5,509 nucleotides of DNA from Nanobdellota archaeon (GCA_018901675.1 JAHIEH010000058.1:1-5509), one strand, 5' to 3'. Counted from the first letter of the stretch, positions 1 to 5,093 are shown. The notes: generated by a model from the letters alone, not told the origin. Translations and numbers: made by a program.

Positions 1-4
1 AAGA

Positions 5-94
5 TTATGGTTTTGCTCCTATGATAAGGATGTATATCAACAATAGAATTAAAATAAATGGCCAATACTTTTTTATCCAATCTGTTAAATTCAT
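5..94 (-). CDS. 29-residue single-pass membrane peptide
   Basis: A very short frame starting at the ATG that overlaps the TGA stop of the 67-residue gene by four bases (ATGA), and ending at a TAA at positions 7-5. The product begins MNLTDWIKKYWPF, then has one hydrophobic stretch (about residues 12-26, rich in I and L), and ends IIGAKP. It reads as an N-terminal amphipathic or basic segment followed by one transmembrane helix. A purine-rich AGAGGG lies about 12 bases before the ATG and could act as a Shine-Dalgarno site. Overlap, strand and composition suggest translational coupling to the upstream gene. I recognise no family. Short AT-rich frames can look hydrophobic by chance, but the ATGA junction and the tandem membrane-protein context favour a real gene. 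Confidence 0.5.
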   Translation of the reverse strand: MNLTDWIKKYWPFILILLLIYILIIGAKP

Positions 95-294
95 TTTTTA
101 TTTATCCCTCTTTTGAGGATATATAAGAATATAAGATTAATTAGTATATAAATATTTACTCCAGTTATTACATATATTGGGGAAATTATTCTTTTTATTT
201 GGTATGTATAATAAATAACTGTTGCAATACCAATCAAAAAACCAGTAAATGCAATCATACTTGTAGCGATTACAGTAAGCTTGTTGTAGTCCAT
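91..294 (-). CDS. 67-residue two-pass membrane protein, unknown function
   Basis: The frame runs from ATG at 294 to TGA at 93-91. The product has two hydrophobic segments, about residues 7-30 and 38-61. Between them is a short loop with a basic QIKR, and the C-terminus is basic (KRGINKK). By the positive-inside rule the loop and tail conflict about topology, so orientation is unclear. No cysteines, catalytic motifs or signal-peptidase site are visible. It lies head to head with the OapC-like gene across 78 bases and is followed with an ATGA overlap by a 29-residue membrane peptide, so the two probably form one unit. I see no strong TATA box 26 bases upstream (only a weak GTTAAGTA near 316-323). 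Family not recognised. Confidence 0.6.
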   Translation of the reverse strand: MDYNKLTVIATSMIAFTGFLIGIATVIYYTYQIKRIISPIYVITGVNIYILINLIFLYILKRGINKK

Positions 295-336
295 TATACT
301 AACAAATTAATCTAGTACTTAACAATGTTTTGGCAT

Positions 337-353
337 AGTTAAATTTATTAACT
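337..353 (+). promoter_or_regulatory. TATA box within a small palindrome, promoter of the OapC-like gene
   Basis: The AT-rich AAATTTATTA at 341-350 is centred about 27 bases before the ATG at 373, the archaeal TATA-to-start spacing for a leaderless transcript. It sits inside an inverted repeat, AGTTAA (337-342) and TTAACT (348-353), with a five-base spacer. The palindrome could be a regulator site overlapping the TATA box, or chance in AT-rich DNA. Confidence 0.45.
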
Positions 354-372
354 TTGAGATTTTTTTATAATT

Positions 373-783
373 ATGCCTCATCAATGCGTGCACTGTGGAG
401 AAATGTTCCCTATCGGGAGCAAAGAACTTCTAACTGGATGCAGCAAATGCGGAAGCCATTTTTTCTTTTACATTAAAGAAGACCAAATGCAGAGATTAAA
501 AGAGAACCAGATGGAAATCCCCCAGGAAGACAAAAAACAGATTGAAAAAGATATCAGGGAAATGACAGGGATTACAGAAGAAGACACCCCCGTAATATTA
601 GACTTGGAATCTGTCAGGGTTATTTCTCCCGGAAAATTTGAGATTGATTTGGTAAACTTGTTTAATAAAAAAAGGCCTTTGATATACAGGCTTGAAGAGG
701 GGAAATACATAATTGATTTGGCTTCAGCACTTGAAAAAAGCATAAAAGATTTAAAAGAAATCAAGGATCCTGATGAAAAATAG
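373..783 (+). CDS. OapC/DUF2072-like zinc-ribbon protein
   Basis: 136 residues from ATG to TAG. The N-terminus is a compact zinc ribbon with two CxxC pairs, C5/C8 (QCVHCGEMF) and C23/C26 (TGCSKCGSHFFF), which should bind one zinc. A charged, probably helical linker follows (about 36-65). A C-terminal region (about 75-125) has alternating strand-like segments (VILDLESVRVI, KFEIDLVNLF, LIYRLEEGKYIIDL) typical of archaeal Zn-ribbon proteins of the DUF2072/COG3364 type, called OapC or ArvC in some annotations. In haloarchaea the name comes from genes near a replication origin; the biochemical role is not established and this window shows no origin. The start is supported by the TATA box 27 bases upstream, so it is probably leaderless. 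Assignment rests on motif and layout memory, without an alignment. Confidence 0.7.
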   Translation: MPHQCVHCGEMFPIGSKELLTGCSKCGSHFFFYIKEDQMQRLKENQMEIPQEDKKQIEKDIREMTGITEEDTPVILDLESVRVISPGKFEIDLVNLFNKKRPLIYRLEEGKYIIDLASALEKSIKDLKEIKDPDEK

Positions 784-786
784 AAA

Positions 787-877
787 TCAAAAAGTCTTTG
801 TGTGTTTGTTTGGACTTTTGGATGCTCAAGAATTCAACCACACACTAAAGTGTGTGGTTTTTTTCCAGAATTCTTGA
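787..877 (+). mobile_element. Nested inverted repeats, likely solitary IS200/IS605-type right end
   Basis: Between the OapC-like gene and cca lies a layered structure. A perfect 10-bp stem (AACCACACAC at 836-845, GTGTGTGGTT at 850-859) with a TAAA loop is followed by a run of seven T (858-864). It is enclosed by a second perfect 10-bp inverted repeat, TCAAGAATTC (826-835) and GAATTCTTGA (868-877). Upstream is a weaker 7-bp pair, AAAAGTC (790-796) and GACTTTT (813-819). A GAATTC-CAACC-type hairpin followed by T-rich sequence and TTCTTGA resembles the right ends of tnpB-bearing IS200/IS605-family elements, from which guide (omega) RNA 3' ends derive. No transposase or TnpB gene is present here, so this would be a relic or a palindrome-associated non-autonomous element. 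The hairpin plus T run may also terminate transcription of the upstream gene. Confidence 0.5.
836..864 (+). terminator. Hairpin plus T7 tract downstream of the OapC-like gene
   Basis: A perfect 10-bp stem with a four-base loop runs directly into TTTTTTT (858-864), 52 bases after the TAG stop. Archaeal termination depends mainly on the T tract, so this is a plausible transcript end whether or not the structure originated as a transposon end. Confidence 0.45.
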
Positions 878-885
878 CATCAATA

Positions 886-898
886 AAAAATATAAACC
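886..898 (+). promoter_or_regulatory. TATA box of cca
   Basis: AAAAATATAAACC at 886-898 is centred about 26 bases before the ATG at 919. No Shine-Dalgarno-like sequence lies between, so transcription should start at or next to the start codon (leaderless). The outer arm of the IS-like palindrome ends at 877, just upstream of where a BRE would lie. Confidence 0.6.
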
Positions 899-918
899 AT
901 TAATTCTATAGATAAGTG

Positions 919-2319
919 ATGAAAAAACAATTAAATCTAATCTTAAAAAATGTTCTTCAGAAAATAAACCCGCCTGAGCAAGAGATGGGGGAGATTGACC
1001 AAATTGTGAAAGATTTCTCAAAGCAGTTTAAGGAACATGCCAAAAAGAATAAGATAACTGCAGAAGTTTTTATCGGGGGCAGTTTTGCTAAAAAGACAAT
1101 GATAAAAAAGGATTATTATGATATCCGAAATTTAGTTCAAACAATTCCTTTTAAGGCGTCTTTAATTTCGGAGCATCCAAAAGTTCAGAACAAACCACAC
1201 TTTAAAAGGGAAGATAAAACTCAAGAACTTTATGATATTGATATTTTTGTCCGGTTTGATAAAAAATACATGGATAAAGACATTTCTATCCTAACCCAAA
1301 AAATACTTAAGTCATTTGCAAAAAATACAGAAAGAATTCATGGCTCAAGAGACTACTTCAACATAAGAATAAGCCCTCTTTGCTGCCTGGAGATTATACC
1401 TGTGATGAATATTAACAATCCAAAAGAGGCACAGAATATAACTGATTTATCTTACAGCCATGTAAATTACATAAACAAAAAGATTAAGCAAAAGGATATT
1501 TTAGATGAGATAAAAATAGCAAAAGCGTTCTGTTATGCAAATAAATGCTATGGGGCAGAATCTTATATCAATGGGTTTAGCGGATATTCTCTTGAACTGC
1601 TTGTTTGTTACTATGGGAGTTTTTTAAAATTTATTAAAGAGTTGGCAAAGGAGAAAAAAGCAGGGAAAATTGTTATAGACATAGAGGGGGATTATAAAAA
1701 CAAGCAATCTGTTTTAATGGATGTTAATAGTTCCAAACTGCAATCCCCAATAATCTTAATTGACCCAACATTCAGGCAGAGAAATGCCCTTGCCGCTTTA
1801 TCAGAAGAAACTTTTGATAAGTTTAAAAAAGCATGCAGAAAATTTATTAAAAGTCCAGGCGAAAAATTGTTTGAGGTGGAGAAAACAGATTTGGAAAAGA
1901 TAAAAAGGGGCGCGGATAAGAAAAAATTAGAATTTATCCTGTTAGAAATAAAAACAGACAAGCAGGAAGGGGATATTGCTGGAAGCAAGTTATTCAAATT
2001 TTACAATCATCTAAACCAAGAACTAACCAGATTTTTTGATATAAAAGACAGGGGGTTTAATTATAATGACAAACATTCTGCAAGATGTTACTTTATCGCT
2101 AAAAGAAAAAAAGAAGTCTTTATTATTGGACCAAGTGTCAAGCAGGCAAAGCATGTTAAAGCTTTTGAAAGAGTTCATAAGAATTATTCAATAAGAAAAG
2201 GAAGAGTTTATGCAAAAGAGAATGTGAATTTCTCTTTAAGGGGATTTATAACATTGTGGAAAAAAGTCAATGCTCAAAAGATGAAAGATATGAGTGTTAT
2301 AGGGTTAGAAGCGGTTTAA
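919..2319 (+). CDS. cca: CCA-adding tRNA nucleotidyltransferase (class I, archaeal)
   Basis: Adds or repairs the 3' CCA of tRNAs from CTP and ATP, in the cytoplasm. The product has 466 residues from ATG 919; a GTG at 916 would add one, but the TATA spacing favours 919. Visible motifs of the class I nucleotidyltransferase fold: GGSFAKKT (53-60), DxD in YDIDIFVRF (D106, D108), and LEIIP at 157-161, where the third catalytic carboxylate is expected. That position is Glu158, while the Archaeoglobus enzyme has Asp. Downstream come NITDLSYSHVNYI, the conserved YGAESYINGFSGYSLELLVCYYGSF (about 211-235) and IDPTFRQRNALAALS (about 281-295). The length exceeds the roughly 430-440 usual for archaeal members, largely through a 38-residue insertion (67-104) between GGS and DxD. 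The end of the gene is duplicated downstream. Identification is firm; whether the enzyme tolerates the insertion is unknown. Confidence 0.93.
   Translation: MKKQLNLILKNVLQKINPPEQEMGEIDQIVKDFSKQFKEHAKKNKITAEVFIGGSFAKKTMIKKDYYDIRNLVQTIPFKASLISEHPKVQNKPHFKREDKTQELYDIDIFVRFDKKYMDKDISILTQKILKSFAKNTERIHGSRDYFNIRISPLCCLEIIPVMNINNPKEAQNITDLSYSHVNYINKKIKQKDILDEIKIAKAFCYANKCYGAESYINGFSGYSLELLVCYYGSFLKFIKELAKEKKAGKIVIDIEGDYKNKQSVLMDVNSSKLQSPIILIDPTFRQRNALAALSEETFDKFKKACRKFIKSPGEKLFEVEKTDLEKIKRGADKKKLEFILLEIKTDKQEGDIAGSKLFKFYNHLNQELTRFFDIKDRGFNYNDKHSARCYFIAKRKKEVFIIGPSVKQAKHVKAFERVHKNYSIRKGRVYAKENVNFSLRGFITLWKKVNAQKMKDMSVIGLEAV
1116..1238 (+). repeat. 38-codon insertion in cca flanked by 9-base direct repeats
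   Basis: TTATGATAT occurs at 1116-1124 and again at 1230-1238, an offset of 114 bases, exactly 38 codons. Both copies are read in the same frame as Tyr-Asp-Ile. Deleting one repeat unit would join IKKDYYDI directly to DIFVRF, giving the normal spacing of the family between the GGS loop and DxD. The inserted part begins with CCGAAATT (1125-1132), whose exact inverted copy AATTTCGG is at 1164-1171. A second inverted pair is CCTTTTAA (1147-1154) and TTAAAAGG (1202-1209). The translated insert (for example FKASLISEHPKVQNKPHFKRE) is polar and basic and has no recognised domain. Confidence 0.65.
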
Positions 2320-2341
2320 ATATGAAAGATATGAGTGTTAT
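2281..2341 (+). repeat. 20-base direct repeat spanning the end of cca
   Basis: The same 20 bases, ATGAAAGATATGAGTGTTAT, occur at 2281-2300 and 2322-2341, an offset of 41 bases. The first copy encodes MKDMSVI inside cca, followed by GLEAV and TAA. The second lies just after the stop codon, out of frame with cca, and opens a 22-codon frame (2322-2390) MKDMSVI-DVYETRTYVLGKTEN ending in TAG. So there are two alternative continuations of the same C-terminal segment. It could be a tandem duplication or a recombination scar. Confidence 0.8.
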
Positions 2342-2578
2342 TGATGTGTATGAGACCAGAACATATGTCCTAGGCAAAACCGAAAATTAGTTCGCAACAA
2401 ATTGCTCAATAATACTAACTCCGAAATCGTGCGTCAGATTTCTTAATAATAATCCAGTTAATTGAAAAACTTGGCAGAGCCAGTTTTTGGGCTATTGATT
2501 ATGAACAAAGTGAACCAAATTTAGATGTAGAATGGAGTAAGATATATATCCGAAACCTATACAGAGAAGTTTAGTTAG
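2342..2578 (+). other. Degenerate intergenic stretch with start-less open frames
   Basis: Between the cca tail repeat and the convergent TrmB operon there is no convincing complete gene. Three short plus-strand frames read like protein pieces. One continues the second repeat copy to 2390. A second runs 2354-2446 and ends in NTNSEIVRQIS followed by consecutive TAA codons. A third runs 2419-2574 and contains LIEKLGRASFWAIDYEQSEPN, ends NLYREV and stops at TAG 2572-2574. The last two lack a plausible ATG, GTG or TTG start and lie in different frames, as expected for a frameshifted or mosaic gene remnant. A small inverted repeat, GAAATC (2423-2428) and GATTTC (2437-2442), sits in the middle. I do not recognise the parent family; non-coding chance frames remain possible. 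Confidence 0.4.
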
Positions 2579-2653
2579 TTACTTATTGAAATTAATATAC
2601 CCTTCAAAACCAACATCTCTGAGCTTACTAAATAAATCTTTTTTATCTTGTTC
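2579..2653 (-). other. 24-codon in-frame continuation after the TGA of the 73-residue gene
   Basis: Reading on past the TGA at 2656-2654 in the same frame gives 24 sense codons, EQDKKDLFSKLRDVGFEGYINFNK, then TAA at 2581-2579. The charged, helix-like KDLFSKLRDVGFEGY looks like a normal protein C-terminus. One base change (CGA or TGG to TGA) would explain a gene of about 98 codons cut at codon 74. Functional readthrough is also conceivable. TGA closes at least four other genes here, so it is not generally reassigned. Confidence 0.5.
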
Positions 2654-2875
2654 TCATATTGGCTCGCATTTTACTACTTTTACTCCAGAGGGGGTTTCAT
2701 ATATTTCTGAAGTAATATATCCAGGAACAATAGTACATTTACTATGCCTGTCCTGTTTTTGCCAAACCAATACAGCTTCACCTTTAAACTCTAAGAATCT
2801 TTGTGTAAAATTATTATCTCTGACAAATCCACATCCAATATCATTTTCTTTCAATAATCTATATCCTTTTTCCAT
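2654..2875 (-). CDS. 73-residue protein of unknown function, third gene of the TrmB operon
   Basis: The start is the ATG at 2875-2873, four bases after the TAA of the TrmB-family gene. A longer frame extending to 3010 is rejected because it lies inside that gene. The product starts MEKGYRLLKENDIGCGFVRD, contains FLEFKGEAVLVWQKQDRH and PGYITSEIYETPSGVKVVKCEPI, and ends at TGA. It is soluble and mixed in charge, with strand-like segments suggesting a small beta-rich fold, and has three cysteines (15, 47, 70) not arranged as a CxxC pair. No family is recognised. The frame remains open for 24 more codons past the TGA, so this may be the truncated form of a protein of about 98 residues. Tight spacing and shared strand put it in the operon, perhaps as partner or target of the regulator. 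Confidence 0.6.
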   Translation of the reverse strand: MEKGYRLLKENDIGCGFVRDNNFTQRFLEFKGEAVLVWQKQDRHSKCTIVPGYITSEIYETPSGVKVVKCEPI

Positions 2876-2879
2876 TTTA

Positions 2880-3659
2880 TTATTCTGAATCCATTGCTTT
2901 GTCAAACAAAGATGCAAATGCCTGAGCAAAGAAATCTGAATTAAGCCAGATTGCAGTTTCCTCTTCTTCCGGATTCTTGGAAACATAAAAAAGGACTTCT
3001 CTTCTGTCAATTATAAAAAACTTGGCATGAATACTTATTTTTTTGAATTTTATCTTGAATCTTTTTCTTAATTCATCTATTTCTTTTTCATCTCCTGATA
3101 AAGCAGCTTTTATTTTTATTTTTGAAGTGTTAAGCCTTTCAAATGTCTGATTGAACAATCTTGATTTGGAGTTTATATCTTCTGCAGTTGTGCATATTAT
3201 CACTTCATTTTTTGCATTTTGAAGTATTTCTCTTATATAATTAGAAATGTTTGATTTTCCTTTTAAAGAGGCAGAAATACTCTCGCCTTTAACAGGTATT
3301 ATCCCCCCCTCATACAACTCCTCTAATTTTATGAATTCGTCTGTTTGCTTTATTTTTGCTAAAGAGCCTATTCTTTCTTCTGCGTCTCTCATAACATTAT
3401 TTTTTATCTTTTCAATCACAACTTTTGGCTTTACCCCCATATACTTGACTGGCTTGCCAAGTTTGACTATAGCAAACCCGCCCTTTTCCAGTGATTCAAG
3501 AACATCATAGGTTCTCGATCTTGGAACTCCCGAAATTTCTGCAACTTCTCCTGCAGAAGCTATGCCCTTGCTTAATAAAGCAAGCCATACTTTTGTTTCG
3601 TAAATATTCAAATCAAAATAGTCTTTGATTTTCTTAACTAACTCTGGTTTTATTATCAT
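2880..3659 (-). CDS. TrmB-family transcriptional regulator with HKD-type C-terminal domain
   Basis: 259 residues, ATG to TAA. The N-terminal winged helix-turn-helix (about 5-75) has the TrmB signature: LNIYETKVWLALLSKG, GEVAEISGVPRSRTYDVLESLEKGGF with the recognition helix at about 45-59, and a wing KLGKPVKYMGVKP. A helical linker (about 80-113) probably dimerises. The C-terminal domain (about 125-255) is phospholipase-D-like, with NEVIICTTAEDI and one HxKx4D motif, H211-A-K213...D218 in IHAKFFIIDRR. Such single-HKD domains in TrmB relatives are thought to sense ligands rather than catalyse. TrmB proteins of thermococci and haloarchaea control sugar uptake and metabolism; no sugar genes are nearby, so the signal here is unknown. 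Its ATG overlaps the upstream stop as ATGA, implying co-translation. The promoter of the first operon gene is a likely autoregulatory target. Confidence 0.88.
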   Translation of the reverse strand: MIIKPELVKKIKDYFDLNIYETKVWLALLSKGIASAGEVAEISGVPRSRTYDVLESLEKGGFAIVKLGKPVKYMGVKPKVVIEKIKNNVMRDAEERIGSLAKIKQTDEFIKLEELYEGGIIPVKGESISASLKGKSNISNYIREILQNAKNEVIICTTAEDINSKSRLFNQTFERLNTSKIKIKAALSGDEKEIDELRKRFKIKFKKISIHAKFFIIDRREVLFYVSKNPEEEETAIWLNSDFFAQAFASLFDKAMDSE

Positions 3660-3934
3660 TTTTGTTTTTGGACTGATTTAATTGCATCAGGACAATTCTC
3701 TTCGCTGTAACTTAATACGGAGGAGACACGATAACCACTGGAACGAATTTCTTTGTGTATGCTAGTCCAATTAAAATCAGTTCCTTTTATCCTATAAAAC
3801 CCCTCAACATCTTTTGGTTGGATAAATTCAACTGATGTTATTCCCTTTAACCTCTCTAATGTACTACCCAAATCTGAGAGATTTCTTGAGGGGGAGGATG
3901 TTTCTTTTACTTTAATATCCAATCTATCTACCAT
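3656..3934 (-). CDS. 92-residue protein with ferredoxin-fold, HMA-like pattern lacking CxxC
   Basis: First gene of the operon, ATG 3934 to TGA, overlapping the start of the TrmB-type gene by four bases. Residues 4-73 read as beta-alpha-beta-beta-alpha-beta: LDIKVKE, LSDLGSTLERLKGITSVEFIQ, GFYRIKGTDFNWTSIHKEIRSSGYRVSSV. The pattern of a helix ending LKGI.SVEF and a last helix ending SSGYRV resembles heavy-metal-associated (HMA) domains, which have a similar size. The CxxC metal site expected before the first helix is replaced by SSPSR, leaving one cysteine near the C-terminus (C81). It is therefore unlikely to bind copper in the usual way. Alternatives are another ferredoxin-like ligand-binding or interaction domain. 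Coupling to the regulator suggests a co-regulator or sensor, which is inference only. Confidence 0.7.
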   Translation of the reverse strand: MVDRLDIKVKETSSPSRNLSDLGSTLERLKGITSVEFIQPKDVEGFYRIKGTDFNWTSIHKEIRSSGYRVSSVLSYSEENCPDAIKSVQKQK

Positions 3935-3954
3935 AGAAAAACCATACTCAACCC

Positions 3955-3964
3955 ATTTATAAAT
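3955..3964 (-). promoter_or_regulatory. TATA box of the TrmB operon
   Basis: ATTTATAAAT, a perfect palindrome, is centred about 26 bases before the ATG at 3934, with no Shine-Dalgarno-like sequence between. This fits a leaderless operon transcript. No clear TrmB-type operator repeat was found around it. Confidence 0.6.
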
Positions 3965-4086
3965 CTTGCGATTATGTTACTTTTGTATAGTGAGAACAAA
4001 AGCAAGGTTTAGGTGTAGAAAACACAAATAGAAAATTTGTCAATAAAAAAGCAAGTATAACCCCCCGGTCAAAAACAAATAATTTA
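3965..4086 (-). other. Gap between the A22 protease and the TrmB operon
   Basis: This stretch follows the protease stop on the minus strand and precedes the operon promoter. Read on the minus strand it has two T-rich runs, one within 4072-4078 and TTTTTT near 4045-4050, separated by an isolated GACCGGGGGG at about 4064-4073. The T runs are candidates for archaeal transcription termination of the protease. I see no gene or RNA here; a 66-codon minus frame covering part of it is judged spurious. Confidence 0.35.
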
Positions 4087-5007
4087 CTACAGCAACCAGC
4101 TAAGAACCATTCCTGCAAATATCCCTGCAGTAATAAAAGGCATTGCGGGATAGAACTTCTTTTTCTCTGCAAAGATAAAGAGATAAGAAACTCCTATAGT
4201 TGCGCCTAAAATTACCAACAAAGCAGGGATTAAGCCAAAAGTTTTTAACATAACTCCTGCAGTGATTATTGGGAAAATAACATCTCCGCCGCCAAGGATA
4301 GCAACATTAACTTTAATTCTCTGGTTCTGGGATTTCCCTTTCTTGAGCTTCAATTGCTGGAATTTCACTCTCATTTTTTTATCCATATATGGAACAAAAA
4401 ATCCTGCAAATATTTTTAATTTATTTATCTGGAATTTTGCCATTTTTTGCATTATCCCGGAATGCCAGACTGCCCACATGTCATAAATGGAAATTAATAT
4501 TAACAATATGATTATTGTCCAGAGATTTAAGATCGGAACAAAAACTGATGCAATACCCGGATAAACAAACAATTCAGTCAGGTTATGAAGTAAAAAACTT
4601 CTCTTAAAAATCTTAAAAAAAGCCAAAATAGTGGTGATAATTAAAATTGCTGCTGAAGAGTAAGGGAAAGATGGAATAATAGAGTTAAAGGCTATCCCCA
4701 AAGCAATAATTATCACTATAAAAAACCAGATTTTTAGGATGAGCTCTGCCTTAAACTTTGTCAAAAAGAAAAGAAGGAATATTGCAATTATAAAAGCAAT
4801 TACTAAAGAATATAAATATTCAGTACATTTGAAAAAATCCAAAATAGAATTAATCTCGCAATGGATTTCCGCTGGTTCGGGGGTTTCCATCCCATAAGGA
4901 AGTTGTCTGCCTTCTTGTGAATAATAATTTACAACATACAGCCCTATAAACTGCGTTAAGACAAACATTATCAAAAGAATTGCAGTTATTTTTATGTTGT
5001 GCTTCAC
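4087..5007 (-). CDS. Presenilin-like A22 family intramembrane aspartyl protease
   Basis: 306 residues with about nine hydrophobic segments. It carries the three hallmarks of presenilin/signal peptide peptidase homologues: YD at Y175-D176 (ISIYDMWAVWHSG), GxGD as GGGD at 239-242 (AILGGGDVIFPIITAG), and a PALP-type motif as PAMP at 287-290 (FYPAMPFITAG). The two aspartates, D176 and D242, would form the catalytic pair that cuts substrate helices within the membrane. A basic loop (about 186-235) separates the two catalytic segments. Length and layout fit archaeal members (COG3389/DUF1119). The start is GTG at 5007; the next methionine (residue 14) would cut into the first helix. A TATA box at 5041-5050 and GGTAAG about 8 bases before the GTG suggest a short leader with a weak ribosome site, unlike its leaderless neighbours. 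Substrates cannot be inferred from the neighbourhood. Confidence 0.92.
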   Translation of the reverse strand: MKHNIKITAILLIMFVLTQFIGLYVVNYYSQEGRQLPYGMETPEPAEIHCEINSILDFFKCTEYLYSLVIAFIIAIFLLFFLTKFKAELILKIWFFIVIIIALGIAFNSIIPSFPYSSAAILIITTILAFFKIFKRSFLLHNLTELFVYPGIASVFVPILNLWTIIILLILISIYDMWAVWHSGIMQKMAKFQINKLKIFAGFFVPYMDKKMRVKFQQLKLKKGKSQNQRIKVNVAILGGGDVIFPIITAGVMLKTFGLIPALLVILGATIGVSYLFIFAEKKKFYPAMPFITAGIFAGMVLSWLL

Positions 5008-5040
5008 CTTATCTTACCTTTTTATTAAATAGCAAAATTA

Positions 5041-5050
5041 GTTTATAAAT
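5041..5050 (-). promoter_or_regulatory. TATA box of the A22 protease
   Basis: On the minus strand this reads ATTTATAAAC, centred about 39 bases before the GTG at 5007. Transcription would start near 5020, giving a leader of roughly 13 bases that contains the purine-rich AAAAAGGTAAG. Confidence 0.5.
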
Positions 5051-5093
5051 TGTGTTAATTATCTTAATCTGTTGGTTTAGGCAAGAAGTGAAA

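Noticed and set aside
468..764. 98-codon minus-strand frame
   Set aside because: It lies antisense within the zinc-ribbon gene, is serine- and phenylalanine-rich as expected for the reverse of lysine/glutamate-rich coding DNA, and has no promoter.
1692..1997. 101-codon minus-strand frame inside cca
   Set aside because: Antisense shadow of a firmly identified gene, with low-complexity composition and no start signals.
2371..2460. Possible tRNA remnant with GTTCGCAAC
   Set aside because: The T-loop-like string lacks the conserved adenine and no acceptor, D or anticodon stems could be paired around it.
2654..2656. Selenocysteine at the in-frame TGA
   Set aside because: The context (EPI-TGA-EQD) does not resemble a redox-active site and I see no SECIS-like hairpin nearby. 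A nonsense change is simpler.
2586..2888. 100-codon plus-strand frame
   Set aside because: Antisense to the 73-residue gene and its continuation. The minus-strand frame has operon spacing and a better residue composition.
2876..3010. Upstream extension of the 73-residue gene to an ATG at 3010
   Set aside because: The extension runs entirely through the end of the TrmB-type gene in another frame. The ATG at 2875, four bases after that gene's stop, is the natural start.
3247..3510. 87-codon plus-strand frame inside the TrmB-type gene
   Set aside because: Antisense shadow with biased composition.
3972..4172. 66-codon minus-strand frame
   Set aside because: Half of it overlaps the protease gene in another frame and the rest is low-complexity intergenic sequence without a family match or start context.
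4262..4486. 74-codon plus-strand frame inside the protease gene
   Set aside because: Antisense shadow of a membrane-protein gene; its hydrophobic look is inherited from that gene.
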